This document shows, in pieces, positions 52,557 through 62,038 of a stretch of DNA of 64,000 bases. The position numbers and the translations under genes are program-made. The DNA comes from Kribbella antibiotica. GTDB taxonomy: Bacteria > Actinomycetota > Actinomycetes > Propionibacteriales > Kribbellaceae. How positions within the stretch are numbered: position 1 is the stretch's first letter; every line of letters starts with the position of its first letter. Location: assembly GCF_004349055.1 (NCBI RefSeq), contig NZ_SMKX01000001.1:62001-126000 (forward strand), in the 5' to 3' direction. The notes below the pieces were generated by a model. It ran no database searches, had not been told where the DNA came from, and saw only the letters and a program-made list of their open reading frames with translations.

Positions 52557-53680
52557 ACGCGGTACAGATGATGACAGGCGCCTGGGCAACGGCCGGGCCG
52601 CTCCCTGAAGGAACCGTGACCTTCGATCAGAACAACCAACTGGTCCGGCTCGACGACGGACGAGTCCTGCTGGCCGGTGGCACCGACGCAGTCTTTGCTG
52701 CCACGGCGACCGCCGCGCTGTTCGACCCTGCAACGGACACCTGGTCGACGACCGGCTCGATGTCGTCGACCCGGCGGATCCACACGATGACGTTGCTCCC
52801 GGACGGGAAGGTGCTTGCTGCCGGCGGGATCGCCGGCCCGTTCCGATTCCCGACCCCGAGCGTCGCGTCGGCCGACTTGTTCGACCCGAAGTCCGGTACC
52901 TGGTCCCCGACCGGTTCCATGACCGAGCCACGGCTGGGGCATACCGCCACGCTGCTGGCCGACGGCCGGGTTCTGGTCGCCGGCGGCGGGCGAGTGAGAG
53001 GCACCGACTCCGGTCGGACGCTCGCGACGGCTGAGCTCTACGACCCCGCTACCGGACTCTGGACAGCGACCGAAACGATGACGGATGCACGGGTCGACAG
53101 CCAATCCGTCCTGCTGCCGGATGGACGGGTGCTGCTCGTCGGCGGCACTGTCGAAACTGGTCACGGTACCTTCGCCCATCTGGCGTTCTGCGAGCTCTTC
53201 GACCCCATCTTGGAGAAGTGGACCACGACCGGTTCGATGAGCGTACCCAGGAACAACCACCAGGCGACGCTGCTACCCGGCGGCGACGTACTCGTCACCG
53301 GAGGCACCGTGGCCGGTGTCGTGCCAGGGACGATCTACGACCCGCACAGCCACAGTTCGGTCGAGATGTACAGCATCGAGGCCGAGACCTGGACGCCGGT
53401 CGCCCCGCTGCCGATCGGTCGGGCTCGGCATCAGGCACTCGTTTTGCGCGACGGGCGGCTCCTTGTGAGTGGCGGCGCCGACGAGGCCAGCCTCCAGGTG
53501 GGCTATGCCTCGACTGTCATCTACGACCCGCTCTCCGGAAAGTGGTCGGCCACCGGAGGACTCGCGACCGGACGCTACGACCACGGAGCTGTCCTCCTGG
53601 AAGACGGACGTGTACTAGCAGCCGGAGGACTCGCAGCGGCCCAAACCGTCACGCCCACGACAGAGCTCTTCACCGCCTGA
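52553..53680 (+). CDS. Kelch-repeat seven-bladed propeller protein 3 (Tc locus)
   Basis: A 375-aa third paralogue with seven Kelch blades (HTMTLLPDGKVLAAGGI, HTATLLADGRVLVAGGG, HQATLLPGGDVLVTGGT, HQALVLRDGRLLVSGGA). ATG 52553 overlaps the stop of gene 2 by 4 bases (ATGA), so the three are translated as a coupled unit. Its blade-5 insertion differs from the other two (VVPGTIYDPHSHSSVEMYS), so the three surfaces have diverged. No signal peptide. It is followed after 109 bases by the TcB-TcC gene. Confidence 0.87.
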   Translation: MNAVQMMTGAWATAGPLPEGTVTFDQNNQLVRLDDGRVLLAGGTDAVFAATATAALFDPATDTWSTTGSMSSTRRIHTMTLLPDGKVLAAGGIAGPFRFPTPSVASADLFDPKSGTWSPTGSMTEPRLGHTATLLADGRVLVAGGGRVRGTDSGRTLATAELYDPATGLWTATETMTDARVDSQSVLLPDGRVLLVGGTVETGHGTFAHLAFCELFDPILEKWTTTGSMSVPRNNHQATLLPGGDVLVTGGTVAGVVPGTIYDPHSHSSVEMYSIEAETWTPVAPLPIGRARHQALVLRDGRLLVSGGADEASLQVGYASTVIYDPLSGKWSATGGLATGRYDHGAVLLEDGRVLAAGGLAAAQTVTPTTELFTA

Positions 53681-53789
53681 CGCCGGTCTCCCACCGGCGT
53701 GGCCATTCCGGCCGTCCTTGCTCTCCTCAAGCATCCCGCCGACTCCCCAAGACTTTCGGGGTAGTCACTATCAAGGAGTCGTCCTTCGC

Positions 53790-56700
53790 GTGGATACGAT
53801 CAAGCCGGGCGCTGCCCCCACCACTCCAGGCGTCGATTCGTCCAACAGTCGGCCGCCGAAGGAAGCCGGCCCACAGCGCGACCGGCCGTCGTTGTCCTTG
53901 CCGACAGCCGGTGGGGCTGTCCGCGGGATGGGCGAAAAGTTCGCCGCGAATCCGTTGACCGGTACCGCGTCCCTTACGGTGCCGATCGCCGTCACCGCCG
54001 CTCGTGCGGGTGGTACGCCCGAGCTGTCGCTGACCTACGACTCCGGCGGCGGCAACGGCCCGTTCGGCTTGGGGTGGTCGCTGGAGCTGCCGTCCGTGAC
54101 CCGCAGGACCGACAAAGGCGTACCGCGCTATGTAGACGACGGCCCGCAGGCCGACGTCTTCCAGCTCAGCGGAGCGGAGGATCTGGTCCCGGTGCCCGGT
54201 ACGGCGACCTATCGCCCGCGCACGGAAGGTCTGTCGTCACGCATCGAACGCATCGAGGAGCAGCGCTCCGGCGTACTGACCTGGCGGGTGACGACGACGG
54301 AGAACACAGTCAGCGTGTTCGGCAGCACCGACGCATCCCGAGTCTCCGACCCGAACGATCCGGGACGCGTCTATCGCTGGCTCCTGGACGAGACCATCGA
54401 CGAGCGCGGCAACCGCATTCGGTACGACTACCAGGCCGATGGTGCCCAGCGGTATCTCAAGCGGGTTCGATACGGCAACCGGACCGCGACCGGCGACTTC
54501 TGCTTCGAGGTTGTTCTCGACTACGGCGAGCACGACCAGGCGCGGCCGACGCCGGACGAGAGTGGCCAGTGGACGACGCGGCCGGATGCGTTCTCGGTCC
54601 GGCGGTCCGGGTTCGAACTCCGGACCAAGCGATTGTGCAGCCGAGTGCTGATGTTTCACCGTCTGCCCGAGCTCGGCACCGATCCGGTGCTGGTCGCGTC
54701 GACCGATTTCGAGCACGCGCTTGAACCTGCGTCCACGAAGTTGACCTCCGTCACCCACTTCGGCTACCTCACATCGGAGGACGGCTATTCCCGTGAGAGG
54801 CTTCCACCACTGAGATTCGGTTACACCCCTCGCGTCGTCGCGCCTGTGCAGGGTGACCTGATCGGTGCGCCGGAGGAGAACGGCTACCGATGGACCGATC
54901 TCGACGGCGAGGGCATTCCAGGGGTCCTCAGCGAGCAAGCCGGTGCCTGGTACTACCGGCCTAATCTCGGCGGCGGCGTGCTCGCTCCGCCGCGCGCAGT
55001 GGATCCGCTGCCCTCCGGAGGCAGACTCAACAAAGGCGCCAGACTGGGCGATCTCGCCGGCGACGGCCGCCAGACACTGGCCGCCTTCGACGGCACAGCG
55101 CCGGGCTACCACCGTCGTACCAGTGACCGGAACTGGACCGACTTCTCGCCGTTCGATCGTTTGCCCCAGCTCGACTGGAACGACTCGAACCTGCGATTCG
55201 TCGACCTCACCGGTGACGGTCTGGCCGACCTACTGCAGACCAGTTCTGACGGGTTCACCTGGTTCCCCTCACTGGGTTTGCGCGGATATGACGACAGCTT
55301 CTGGCAGCCGGCGGCACGCACCGAGGACCATGGCCCGCGGTTGGTCTTCGCCGACCTGGCGCAGAGCATCTATCTCGCCGACATGACCGGCGACGGCCTC
55401 ACCGATCTGGTCCGCATCGGCAACGGCGAGATCGGGTACTGGCCCAATCTCGGCCATGGCCGGTTCGGCGGACTGATCCGGATGGCGGCCGCGCCGGTGT
55501 TCGACCATCCCGACAAGTTCGACCAGCGGCGTGTGCGGCTGGCGGATGTGGACGGAAGCGCGCCGACCGATCTGCTGTACCTCGGGGAGCACGGCATCCG
55601 CGTCTGGTTCAACCAGGCTGGCAACTCGTGGAGTGCGCCGGAGTTGCTCGGTTGGGCGGGCGTCACCGAGCCCGACAGCGTCCAGTTGGTCGATCTGCTG
55701 GGCACCGGTACCGCATGTCTGGTCCGCGCCGAGCAGCGGCCGGACGGTGAGCCGCCGGTCCGCTACTTGGACCTGATGGCAGCCGGCAAGCCACACCTGA
55801 TGACTACGGTGACTAGCGGGATGGGCTTGACCACGACGGTCCGCTACAGGTCGTCCACCACGTTCGCGCTGGCCGATGCGGCGGCGGGACGCCCGTGGCT
55901 GACCCACCTGCCCTTCCCCGTGCTCGTCGTTGCCGACACCACCGTCGAAGACGAGGTCGCTGATACCAGGTTGGTGACCAGCTACCGCTACCGGCATGGC
56001 TTCTACGACGGGGCCGAGCGCGAGTTTCGTGGCTTCGCCTATGTGGAGCAACGCGACGCGCTGTCGTTCAGTGGTTCGGTCGACAGACTTTACCAACTGC
56101 CTGCCGTGGTGAAGCGATGGCAACACACCGGCTGGTATCCCGACGCCGACCAGATCAGCCGCCAGTTCCTCGACGAGTACTGGCGATCCGGTGCCGGCCC
56201 GCTGCTCCAGGACACGATCATCCCCGAAGGGTTGTCGGTTGAGGAGGAGCGAGAGGTGGTCCGCGCGCTGCGCGGCCATGCGCTGCGGGAAGAGGTCTTC
56301 ACCGAGGATGAGGATGGCCGGCTGGGAAATCCGTACACCGTCACCGAAACGAACTACCGCCTGCGGCTCCTTCAGCCCAAGGGCGACGCTCCGTACGGCG
56401 TAGTGATCGCGCTGCCAGGCGAGACGATCACTGCGCACACCGAGCGCCATTCTGACGACCCGCGGATCGCGCATACCGTCGCACTGGACGTCGACGACTG
56501 GGGCAACGTTCTGCAGTCGGTCACCATCGCCTATCCACGGCGCACCGGTGACGATCCGGAGCAGGCACGCCAGTACCTGACCCTCAGCGAACACGACATC
56601 GTCAACGTGTCCGGAGCGACCGGGCCGTGGCGGATCGGGATCGGCGCCGGGTCCCGGACCTACGAACTCGGCGGCCTGCCCCGGCACGCCGATATCTTCA

Positions 56701-59700
56701 CTGCGCAGGAGATCAGCGACGGTCTGGCGATCGCCGACGACCTCCGCTTTCAGGACGAGGTTTCCGGATCGGTACCGCAGCGCCGCTTGCTCAGCCGGAC
56801 CCGGCAGACGTACTACGCGTCGGATCTGAGCACGGAGCTGGGGTCGGAAGAGGTCTCGTTTCCGCTGCTGCCCTATCGCAGCTACGAGCAGGTATTCGAC
56901 TCCGGCCAGGTGCCGCTCCTCTACGGCGACCGCGTCAGCGACACGCTGCTGATCGACGCCGGATATGTCGAGGCACAAGGCCTTTGGTGGACGCCGTCCG
57001 GGCGGAATGTGTTCGATCCGGCCAGGTTCTACCTGCCGACGTCCTCGATCGATCCGTTCGGATCTACCTGGCAGGTCGGCTACGACCGGCACCTGCTGCG
57101 CCAGGTACGGTTCGAGGACCCATTGGGCAACGTCAATCAGGCTGAGCTGAACTACCGGGTTCTCCAGGCCTGGTTGCTGACCGATCCCAACCTCAATCAG
57201 AGTGCGGTCCGGTTCGATCACCTGGGGATGGTGGTGGCCACCGCGCTGCTGGGCAAAGGCGAAGGAGACAGCCTCGATCTGTCGACGGCGGAGGCATCGG
57301 CCGCCGACCGGCCCAGCACCTGGCTGACCTATGACCTCGGCGTCCGCCCGGTCGTGGTCCGCACCTTCGCGCGCGAGCTGCACGCGAAGGCCGGGCCGAT
57401 CCAGGAATCCAAGGCCTTCAGCGACGGGACCGGCCGGACCATCCTCACTAAGGTCCAGGCCGAGCCCGCGACGGACGGCGCTCCACGGTGGATCGGCACC
57501 GGCCGCACGATCTACGACAACAAGGGGAATCCGGTCAAGAAGTACGAGCCGTACTTCGCCGCCGACAGCGGATTCGACACCGAGCCAGCGATGGTGCAAA
57601 GCGGCGTCACCACGATTCTGCGGTACGACGCGCTGTCCCGGCTGATCGGTACGGACTACCCGGACGGCACCTTCTCCAAGGTCGTCTTCGACGCGTGGGA
57701 CCGGGAGGACTGGGACCGCAACGACACCGTTCTGGACAGTCAGTGGTACGCGAGCCGCGCGGTGCTGCCGGTGGACGATCCACGCCGGCAGGCGGCTGAC
57801 TCGGCGGCTGGACATGCGGGGACGCCGACGCGTTCGTCGTTCGACACCCTCGGCCACGCGCACGTGGTCCGCGCCGACAACGGGACGGGGTTCCTCGAGA
57901 CGACGGTCGATCGCGATGTCCAGGGCAACGAGCGGTCGACCACGGACCCCCGCGGCCTCCGGGTGCTCGAGCAGCGTTTCGACATGCTCGGCCGAGTCGC
58001 TCACTCGATCAGCCCGGACTCCGGGCAACGGTGGCTGCTCGCGGACGTCGCGGGAAGCCCCGCGCACGGCTGGGACGACCGCGGAACGACGACCCGGGTC
58101 CGCTACGACCGGCTGCATCGCCCGACCCACTCGTACGCCGGTACCGTCGGTGGTCCGGAAATACTTCGGCTGCTGACCGTCTACGGCGAGCGCACCGCCG
58201 ACGCGATCACCCACAATCTGCGCACCCGGCCCGCGATGGTTTTCGACGGAGCAGGGTTGCAACGGACGGCCGAGATCGACTTCAAGGGCAACACGCTGAT
58301 CGCGGAGCGGCGACTCGCGATCGACCCCCGGTCGGAGCCGGACTGGACCGACCTCGAGAACCTGAGTGAGCCGGACGACGTACTGTCCACGGCCGACGCT
58401 CTCCTGGAGGACGTCACCTATCGGACATCGACCACGTTCGACGCCCTCAACCGTCCCAGCTCGTCCACCAATGCCGACGGAAGTCGGACCCGTCTGCACT
58501 ACAACGCCGGGAAGCTCCTCGAGACCGTGGAGACCCGGTCGGACGGTGCGGCCGCGTGGACTCCGGTCGTGACGAACATCGACTACAACGCGCGCGGCGA
58601 GCGCGTTCAGTTGGTGCGCGGGAACGGGGCCCGCACCGTCTACGGCTATGAGCCCGACACGTTCCGCCTGTCGTCGGTCGACACCACGGCTACGGACTCG
58701 GTCATCCAGACGCTGCGCTATACCTACGATCCGGTCGGGAACGTCGTACAAGTCGCGGATCCGTCGCAGGACACGGTCTTCTACCGCAACACCGCGGTCG
58801 GTTCGACCCGTAGTTATCGATATGACCCGGTCTACCGGCTGTCGAGTGCGTCCGGCCGGGAACACATCGGCCAGACCGGCCAGCCCGCTGCGGCAGACCT
58901 CGACTTCGGCCCGCTGCCGCATGCCAACGACGGCACCGCGCTGCGGGAGTACACCGAGACGTACCGGTACGACCCCTCCGGCAATCTGACCGAACTCGCC
59001 CATCTCGCCACGGCCGGAAGCTGGACCCGGCAGCACCTCATCGATGCCTCCAGCAACCGGCTGGTGGCCAACAGCATCCCCGGCGACGATCCCGGAACCT
59101 TCTCTGCTCGCTACACCTATGACGCCGCGGGCAACACCCTCACTATGCCCCATTTGCCGAGCGTGGACTGGGACGTCGAGAACCGGCTCGTGCATGCGGG
59201 ACTCGGTGGTGGTGGTGACGCACATTACCAGTACGACGGGAGCGGCCATCGGATTCGCGCGACCGTCACGCGGGCCGGCGCCACCGAGACCCGGATCTAC
59301 CTCGGCTCGGTCGAGCTCTACGTCAAGCAGGTCGGTCAGTCGGCCCGGGTCCGTCGTGAGACCTTACGAGCTGCCGACGGCGTGGCACTGATCGAGACGA
59401 CGACCGTTGACGACGGCCGTCCGGTCGCGAACCCGGTACCACTGCGACGCTTCCAGCTCACCGACCACCTGGGTTCGGCCACCGTCGAGCTCGACGACTC
59501 GTCGAACGTACTCAGCTACGAGGAATACCACCCGTTCGGTACGACGTCCTTCCACTCGGCGCCCCGCAACAATGTGAGCCGCAAGCGGTATCGCTACACC
59601 GGCAAGGAACGTGACGAGGAGACGGGTTTCTATTACCACGGCGCGCGGTACTACGCTCCCTGGCTGGCCCGCTGGACCATCCCCGATCCGGCCGGGCTGG

Positions 59701-60812
59701 TGGATGGACCGGGGCGCTACTCCTATGCCAGGAACAACCCGGTGCGACTGGTCGATCCGACGGGTCTGGAAGGTGACGACCCGCAGCGGTGGCTGAGTCA
59801 GAGCCGGCCCTACTGGCAGGAGGTCACCGCGACGGGAGCCACCCGTGGCATCACCGACGGGCATCGCGCGAACCTGGTCAAGGCCACCCAGATCTGGGGT
59901 GGGCCGGACGGCAAGATCCAGGCTGGGCACCTGGGCACGCCGTTCGTGATCACGCGGGCAGGGGAGAAGGGATTCGTCTTCGCCCAGAACGGTCCCGAGA
60001 ACGCGAGAGATGCGAAAGGCGACAAGGCGATCGGCAATGCGGCCCGCGGCGCTGGGCAGTTTGCGCGGACGAACGAGGTCGATCTCACTGTTGCCCCAAG
60101 AACGAGGTACGGTGTGTCGCCCGACTCGCCCGCCTTTCTCGAGCCTGGGTTCAAGGATTTCAAGCTGCCGGCCGGCCCGACGGCGCCGAACGAAGGGCCG
60201 CGCGGTCAACTGCGGCTGCCGTTCGACCCGGAGGTCTTCGAACCCAAGCAGGGCCCGGCCGGTCCGTCGCCTCAGCTCGAGCTTCCGTTCGAGAAAGGTC
60301 TCGCGACCAAGGAACCGGCAGCGCCCGCCGCGCCGAAGCCACAGCAACTGAGTCTGCCCTCGGCCAAGAGGCAGGCAGTCGCGAGCGCTTCCCAGCCCCG
60401 GTCCTCCGGTATGACCGCCACCAGGGCGGGGAACGTGGGCGCGAGTGTCGCGCGCACAGTGCCGCTGGTCGCCGAGGCTGAGATCGCAACGAGCACCGCC
60501 GCGGTTTATGCGCATGCGTTGGGCTACACGGCGACCGGATCGGCGCTGACGACGGCCGCGGCGGCAGTCCCCGTGGCCGGTGCCGCAGTCGTCACCGGAG
60601 CGGCCGTCGGCAACCTGGCCGAAGCGTTTGCTACGCAACGCGGTGCCAGCCAGCCGACCGCGCAGGCGGCGGGTGTGGTCAGCGCGGCACTGGCGGGTGC
60701 CGGTGTCGGCGCTCTGGTCGGCTCCGCGGCGGGTGGGATCGGCGCGCTGCCGGGCGCAGCGGTTGGCGCGGCATTCGGTATGGGCGCCTACTACCTCAGC
60801 AAGATGTGGTGA
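53790..60812 (+). CDS. Fused Tc toxin TcB-TcC (SpvB / RHS cocoon with C-terminal effector)
   Basis: A 2,340-aa fused TcB-TcC. The SpvB domain opens at about residue 45 (KFAANPLTGTASLTVPIAVT, FGLGWSLELPSVTRR). FG-GAP/VCBS propeller strands follow (DLTGDGLADLLQ at about 472, DMTGDGLTDLVRIG at about 531). The TcdB mid domain is at about 670 (TTVTSGMGLTTTVRYRSST). RHS YD-repeats fill about 1300-1990. The RHS core ends with YHGARYYAPWLARWTIPDP, GPGRYSYARNNPVRLVDPT and GLEG, with the Asp residues used for self-cleavage in known TcC. The last 347 residues (from base 59769) are the variable payload. GTG 53790 is chosen with AAGGAG 11 bases upstream; TTG 53718 is possible. No signal peptide. The cocoon holds the payload for TcA injection. 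Confidence 0.93.
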   Translation: MDTIKPGAAPTTPGVDSSNSRPPKEAGPQRDRPSLSLPTAGGAVRGMGEKFAANPLTGTASLTVPIAVTAARAGGTPELSLTYDSGGGNGPFGLGWSLELPSVTRRTDKGVPRYVDDGPQADVFQLSGAEDLVPVPGTATYRPRTEGLSSRIERIEEQRSGVLTWRVTTTENTVSVFGSTDASRVSDPNDPGRVYRWLLDETIDERGNRIRYDYQADGAQRYLKRVRYGNRTATGDFCFEVVLDYGEHDQARPTPDESGQWTTRPDAFSVRRSGFELRTKRLCSRVLMFHRLPELGTDPVLVASTDFEHALEPASTKLTSVTHFGYLTSEDGYSRERLPPLRFGYTPRVVAPVQGDLIGAPEENGYRWTDLDGEGIPGVLSEQAGAWYYRPNLGGGVLAPPRAVDPLPSGGRLNKGARLGDLAGDGRQTLAAFDGTAPGYHRRTSDRNWTDFSPFDRLPQLDWNDSNLRFVDLTGDGLADLLQTSSDGFTWFPSLGLRGYDDSFWQPAARTEDHGPRLVFADLAQSIYLADMTGDGLTDLVRIGNGEIGYWPNLGHGRFGGLIRMAAAPVFDHPDKFDQRRVRLADVDGSAPTDLLYLGEHGIRVWFNQAGNSWSAPELLGWAGVTEPDSVQLVDLLGTGTACLVRAEQRPDGEPPVRYLDLMAAGKPHLMTTVTSGMGLTTTVRYRSSTTFALADAAAGRPWLTHLPFPVLVVADTTVEDEVADTRLVTSYRYRHGFYDGAEREFRGFAYVEQRDALSFSGSVDRLYQLPAVVKRWQHTGWYPDADQISRQFLDEYWRSGAGPLLQDTIIPEGLSVEEEREVVRALRGHALREEVFTEDEDGRLGNPYTVTETNYRLRLLQPKGDAPYGVVIALPGETITAHTERHSDDPRIAHTVALDVDDWGNVLQSVTIAYPRRTGDDPEQARQYLTLSEHDIVNVSGATGPWRIGIGAGSRTYELGGLPRHADIFTAQEISDGLAIADDLRFQDEVSGSVPQRRLLSRTRQTYYASDLSTELGSEEVSFPLLPYRSYEQVFDSGQVPLLYGDRVSDTLLIDAGYVEAQGLWWTPSGRNVFDPARFYLPTSSIDPFGSTWQVGYDRHLLRQVRFEDPLGNVNQAELNYRVLQAWLLTDPNLNQSAVRFDHLGMVVATALLGKGEGDSLDLSTAEASAADRPSTWLTYDLGVRPVVVRTFARELHAKAGPIQESKAFSDGTGRTILTKVQAEPATDGAPRWIGTGRTIYDNKGNPVKKYEPYFAADSGFDTEPAMVQSGVTTILRYDALSRLIGTDYPDGTFSKVVFDAWDREDWDRNDTVLDSQWYASRAVLPVDDPRRQAADSAAGHAGTPTRSSFDTLGHAHVVRADNGTGFLETTVDRDVQGNERSTTDPRGLRVLEQRFDMLGRVAHSISPDSGQRWLLADVAGSPAHGWDDRGTTTRVRYDRLHRPTHSYAGTVGGPEILRLLTVYGERTADAITHNLRTRPAMVFDGAGLQRTAEIDFKGNTLIAERRLAIDPRSEPDWTDLENLSEPDDVLSTADALLEDVTYRTSTTFDALNRPSSSTNADGSRTRLHYNAGKLLETVETRSDGAAAWTPVVTNIDYNARGERVQLVRGNGARTVYGYEPDTFRLSSVDTTATDSVIQTLRYTYDPVGNVVQVADPSQDTVFYRNTAVGSTRSYRYDPVYRLSSASGREHIGQTGQPAAADLDFGPLPHANDGTALREYTETYRYDPSGNLTELAHLATAGSWTRQHLIDASSNRLVANSIPGDDPGTFSARYTYDAAGNTLTMPHLPSVDWDVENRLVHAGLGGGGDAHYQYDGSGHRIRATVTRAGATETRIYLGSVELYVKQVGQSARVRRETLRAADGVALIETTTVDDGRPVANPVPLRRFQLTDHLGSATVELDDSSNVLSYEEYHPFGTTSFHSAPRNNVSRKRYRYTGKERDEETGFYYHGARYYAPWLARWTIPDPAGLVDGPGRYSYARNNPVRLVDPTGLEGDDPQRWLSQSRPYWQEVTATGATRGITDGHRANLVKATQIWGGPDGKIQAGHLGTPFVITRAGEKGFVFAQNGPENARDAKGDKAIGNAARGAGQFARTNEVDLTVAPRTRYGVSPDSPAFLEPGFKDFKLPAGPTAPNEGPRGQLRLPFDPEVFEPKQGPAGPSPQLELPFEKGLATKEPAAPAAPKPQQLSLPSAKRQAVASASQPRSSGMTATRAGNVGASVARTVPLVAEAEIATSTAAVYAHALGYTATGSALTTAAAAVPVAGAAVVTGAAVGNLAEAFATQRGASQPTAQAAGVVSAALAGAGVGALVGSAAGGIGALPGAAVGAAFGMGAYYLSKMW

Positions 60813-60851
60813 ACGTGCGCCGGAAACGCTCAAAGACAACTCTGAAAACCC

Positions 60852-61604
60852 TTAAGTTGCGGCGAGGGATGCGACCAGGGAGCGGGCTTCGTCGAATCCG
60901 GCCGCTGCCGGGCTGGTCCCCACCGCGGAGACGACCGTGGCAAGGGTCCGGCGGTCGTGGGCGTACATCCCTTTGCTTGTCTCCTGGCTGCAGACCAGGA
61001 ATCCGGTCACGGCGGTGGCCACCGTCTGGTTGCCGAGCAGGAGCGCGGCATGGGCCAGATGCACGAGGTCGACGTGTTGTTGCTCCAGATCGCCGATCTC
61101 GGTGCGGATTCCGAGCGCGCCTAGGAGGAGGGGGACTGCCTCGATTGTCCGGCCGAGAGCGAGGAGGGATACTCCCATGCCGCTGAGGCCGTTGCCGGTC
61201 AGGTTCACGATTCCAACGCTCGGCGCCAGCGCCACGACGCGGAGGAATTCGAGACGGGCTGCGGCTGGCTGGCCCTCACCGAGTAGGAGAAACCCGAGTT
61301 CTTGCCGCGCGTAGGCCTCGAGCGACGTCGTGTTGGCCGCGAGCGCCATGGCGAGGGCTGTCTCGAGGTGAGGCCTGGCTGCCACCAGGTTGTTCTCCTT
61401 GAGGCTGACGATACCGAGGAACGCATGGGTATTCATCACGACGTCCATCAGCCCCGCCGTCGTGGCCGCCGCCAGCGCGTCTTCAAAGAACCTGCGGGCG
61501 GGGACGACCTCGTGCTGCATCTCATGCTCGCGGCCCCGTCTGAACAGCTCGTCGATGCGCTGACGTTCGGTCAGGTGCTGGCCGGCTTCAACTTGATCCG
61601 CCAT
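60852..61604 (-). CDS. TPR-repeat protein
   Basis: A 250-aa all-helical protein of tetratricopeptide type, with repeats such as ARRFFEDALAAATTAGLMDV, ARPHLETALAMALAANTTSL and AARLEFLRVVALAPSVGIV. This pattern is typical of the C-terminal TPR part of actinobacterial LuxR/AfsR-type regulators. Here it stands without a DNA-binding or ATPase domain, so it may be an adaptor or a truncated regulator. ATG 61604 is preferred (ATG 61625 also in frame). It is convergent with TcB-TcC; a link to the toxin is possible but not shown. Confidence 0.8.
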   Translation of the reverse strand: MADQVEAGQHLTERQRIDELFRRGREHEMQHEVVPARRFFEDALAAATTAGLMDVVMNTHAFLGIVSLKENNLVAARPHLETALAMALAANTTSLEAYARQELGFLLLGEGQPAAARLEFLRVVALAPSVGIVNLTGNGLSGMGVSLLALGRTIEAVPLLLGALGIRTEIGDLEQQHVDLVHLAHAALLLGNQTVATAVTGFLVCSQETSKGMYAHDRRTLATVVSAVGTSPAAAGFDEARSLVASLAAT

Positions 61605-61777
61605 GGGACAACTATTGCCGATCATGCTGCGAGGAGTAGGGGATTTCTTGACTCCGTCCGGTTGTGGGTCGAGACGACGGCGACCGCCGGCGCGACCCCT
61701 GCATGTGATGTGTGTTCCACGGGGCCATCCCTTCGCTACGTAGGAGATTTGTGGCGGTCAGGCGTCGAGGTTGTTCG

Positions 61778-62038
61778 ATGCGCGACGAGCCTCGAGCAGT
61801 CGGCCTGAAGGCGGACGAGTGGGCGAACGGGCACATCGTGTCGCGCCCGGACGGTGTCGTGAACCCGCTGATTCGCCTGACCTGCAAAACCGGGACCGGC
61901 GACATTCGGCCGCCGCGCACCACCTGCGCGTCCGAGGGCACGCCATGGGTATCCACCTGGGAGGACAAGGCAGAGGCCTATATCTACAGGGGTGCCAACA
62001 CGATCACGGCTGTCGGTGCGACGGACTGGAACGGCTGA
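61778..62038 (+). CDS. Small hypothetical protein with one Cys pair
   Basis: An 86-aa open frame. It contains NPLIRLTCKTGTGDIRPP and TTCASEGTPWVSTWEDK, with two Cys 12 residues apart, and ends ANTITAVGATDWNG. The frame extends upstream to 61712 but the added residues are Arg-rich and unlike the rest. I do not recognise a family. It could be the C-terminal part of a small secreted protein that lost its signal sequence. Confidence 0.45.
   Translation: MRDEPRAVGLKADEWANGHIVSRPDGVVNPLIRLTCKTGTGDIRPPRTTCASEGTPWVSTWEDKAEAYIYRGANTITAVGATDWNG

Noticed and set aside
51408..53680. Kelch proteins as copper-dependent galactose oxidases
   Set aside because: The chains have no signal peptide and no visible Cys-Tyr cofactor or His copper-ligand pattern; they look like bare propellers.
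55269..59249. A 1,326-aa open frame on the minus strand opposite TcB-TcC
   Set aside because: It lies wholly antisense to the clearly coding TcB-TcC gene, is rich in Arg/Gly/Val without any domain, and is explained by GC-rich codon bias.
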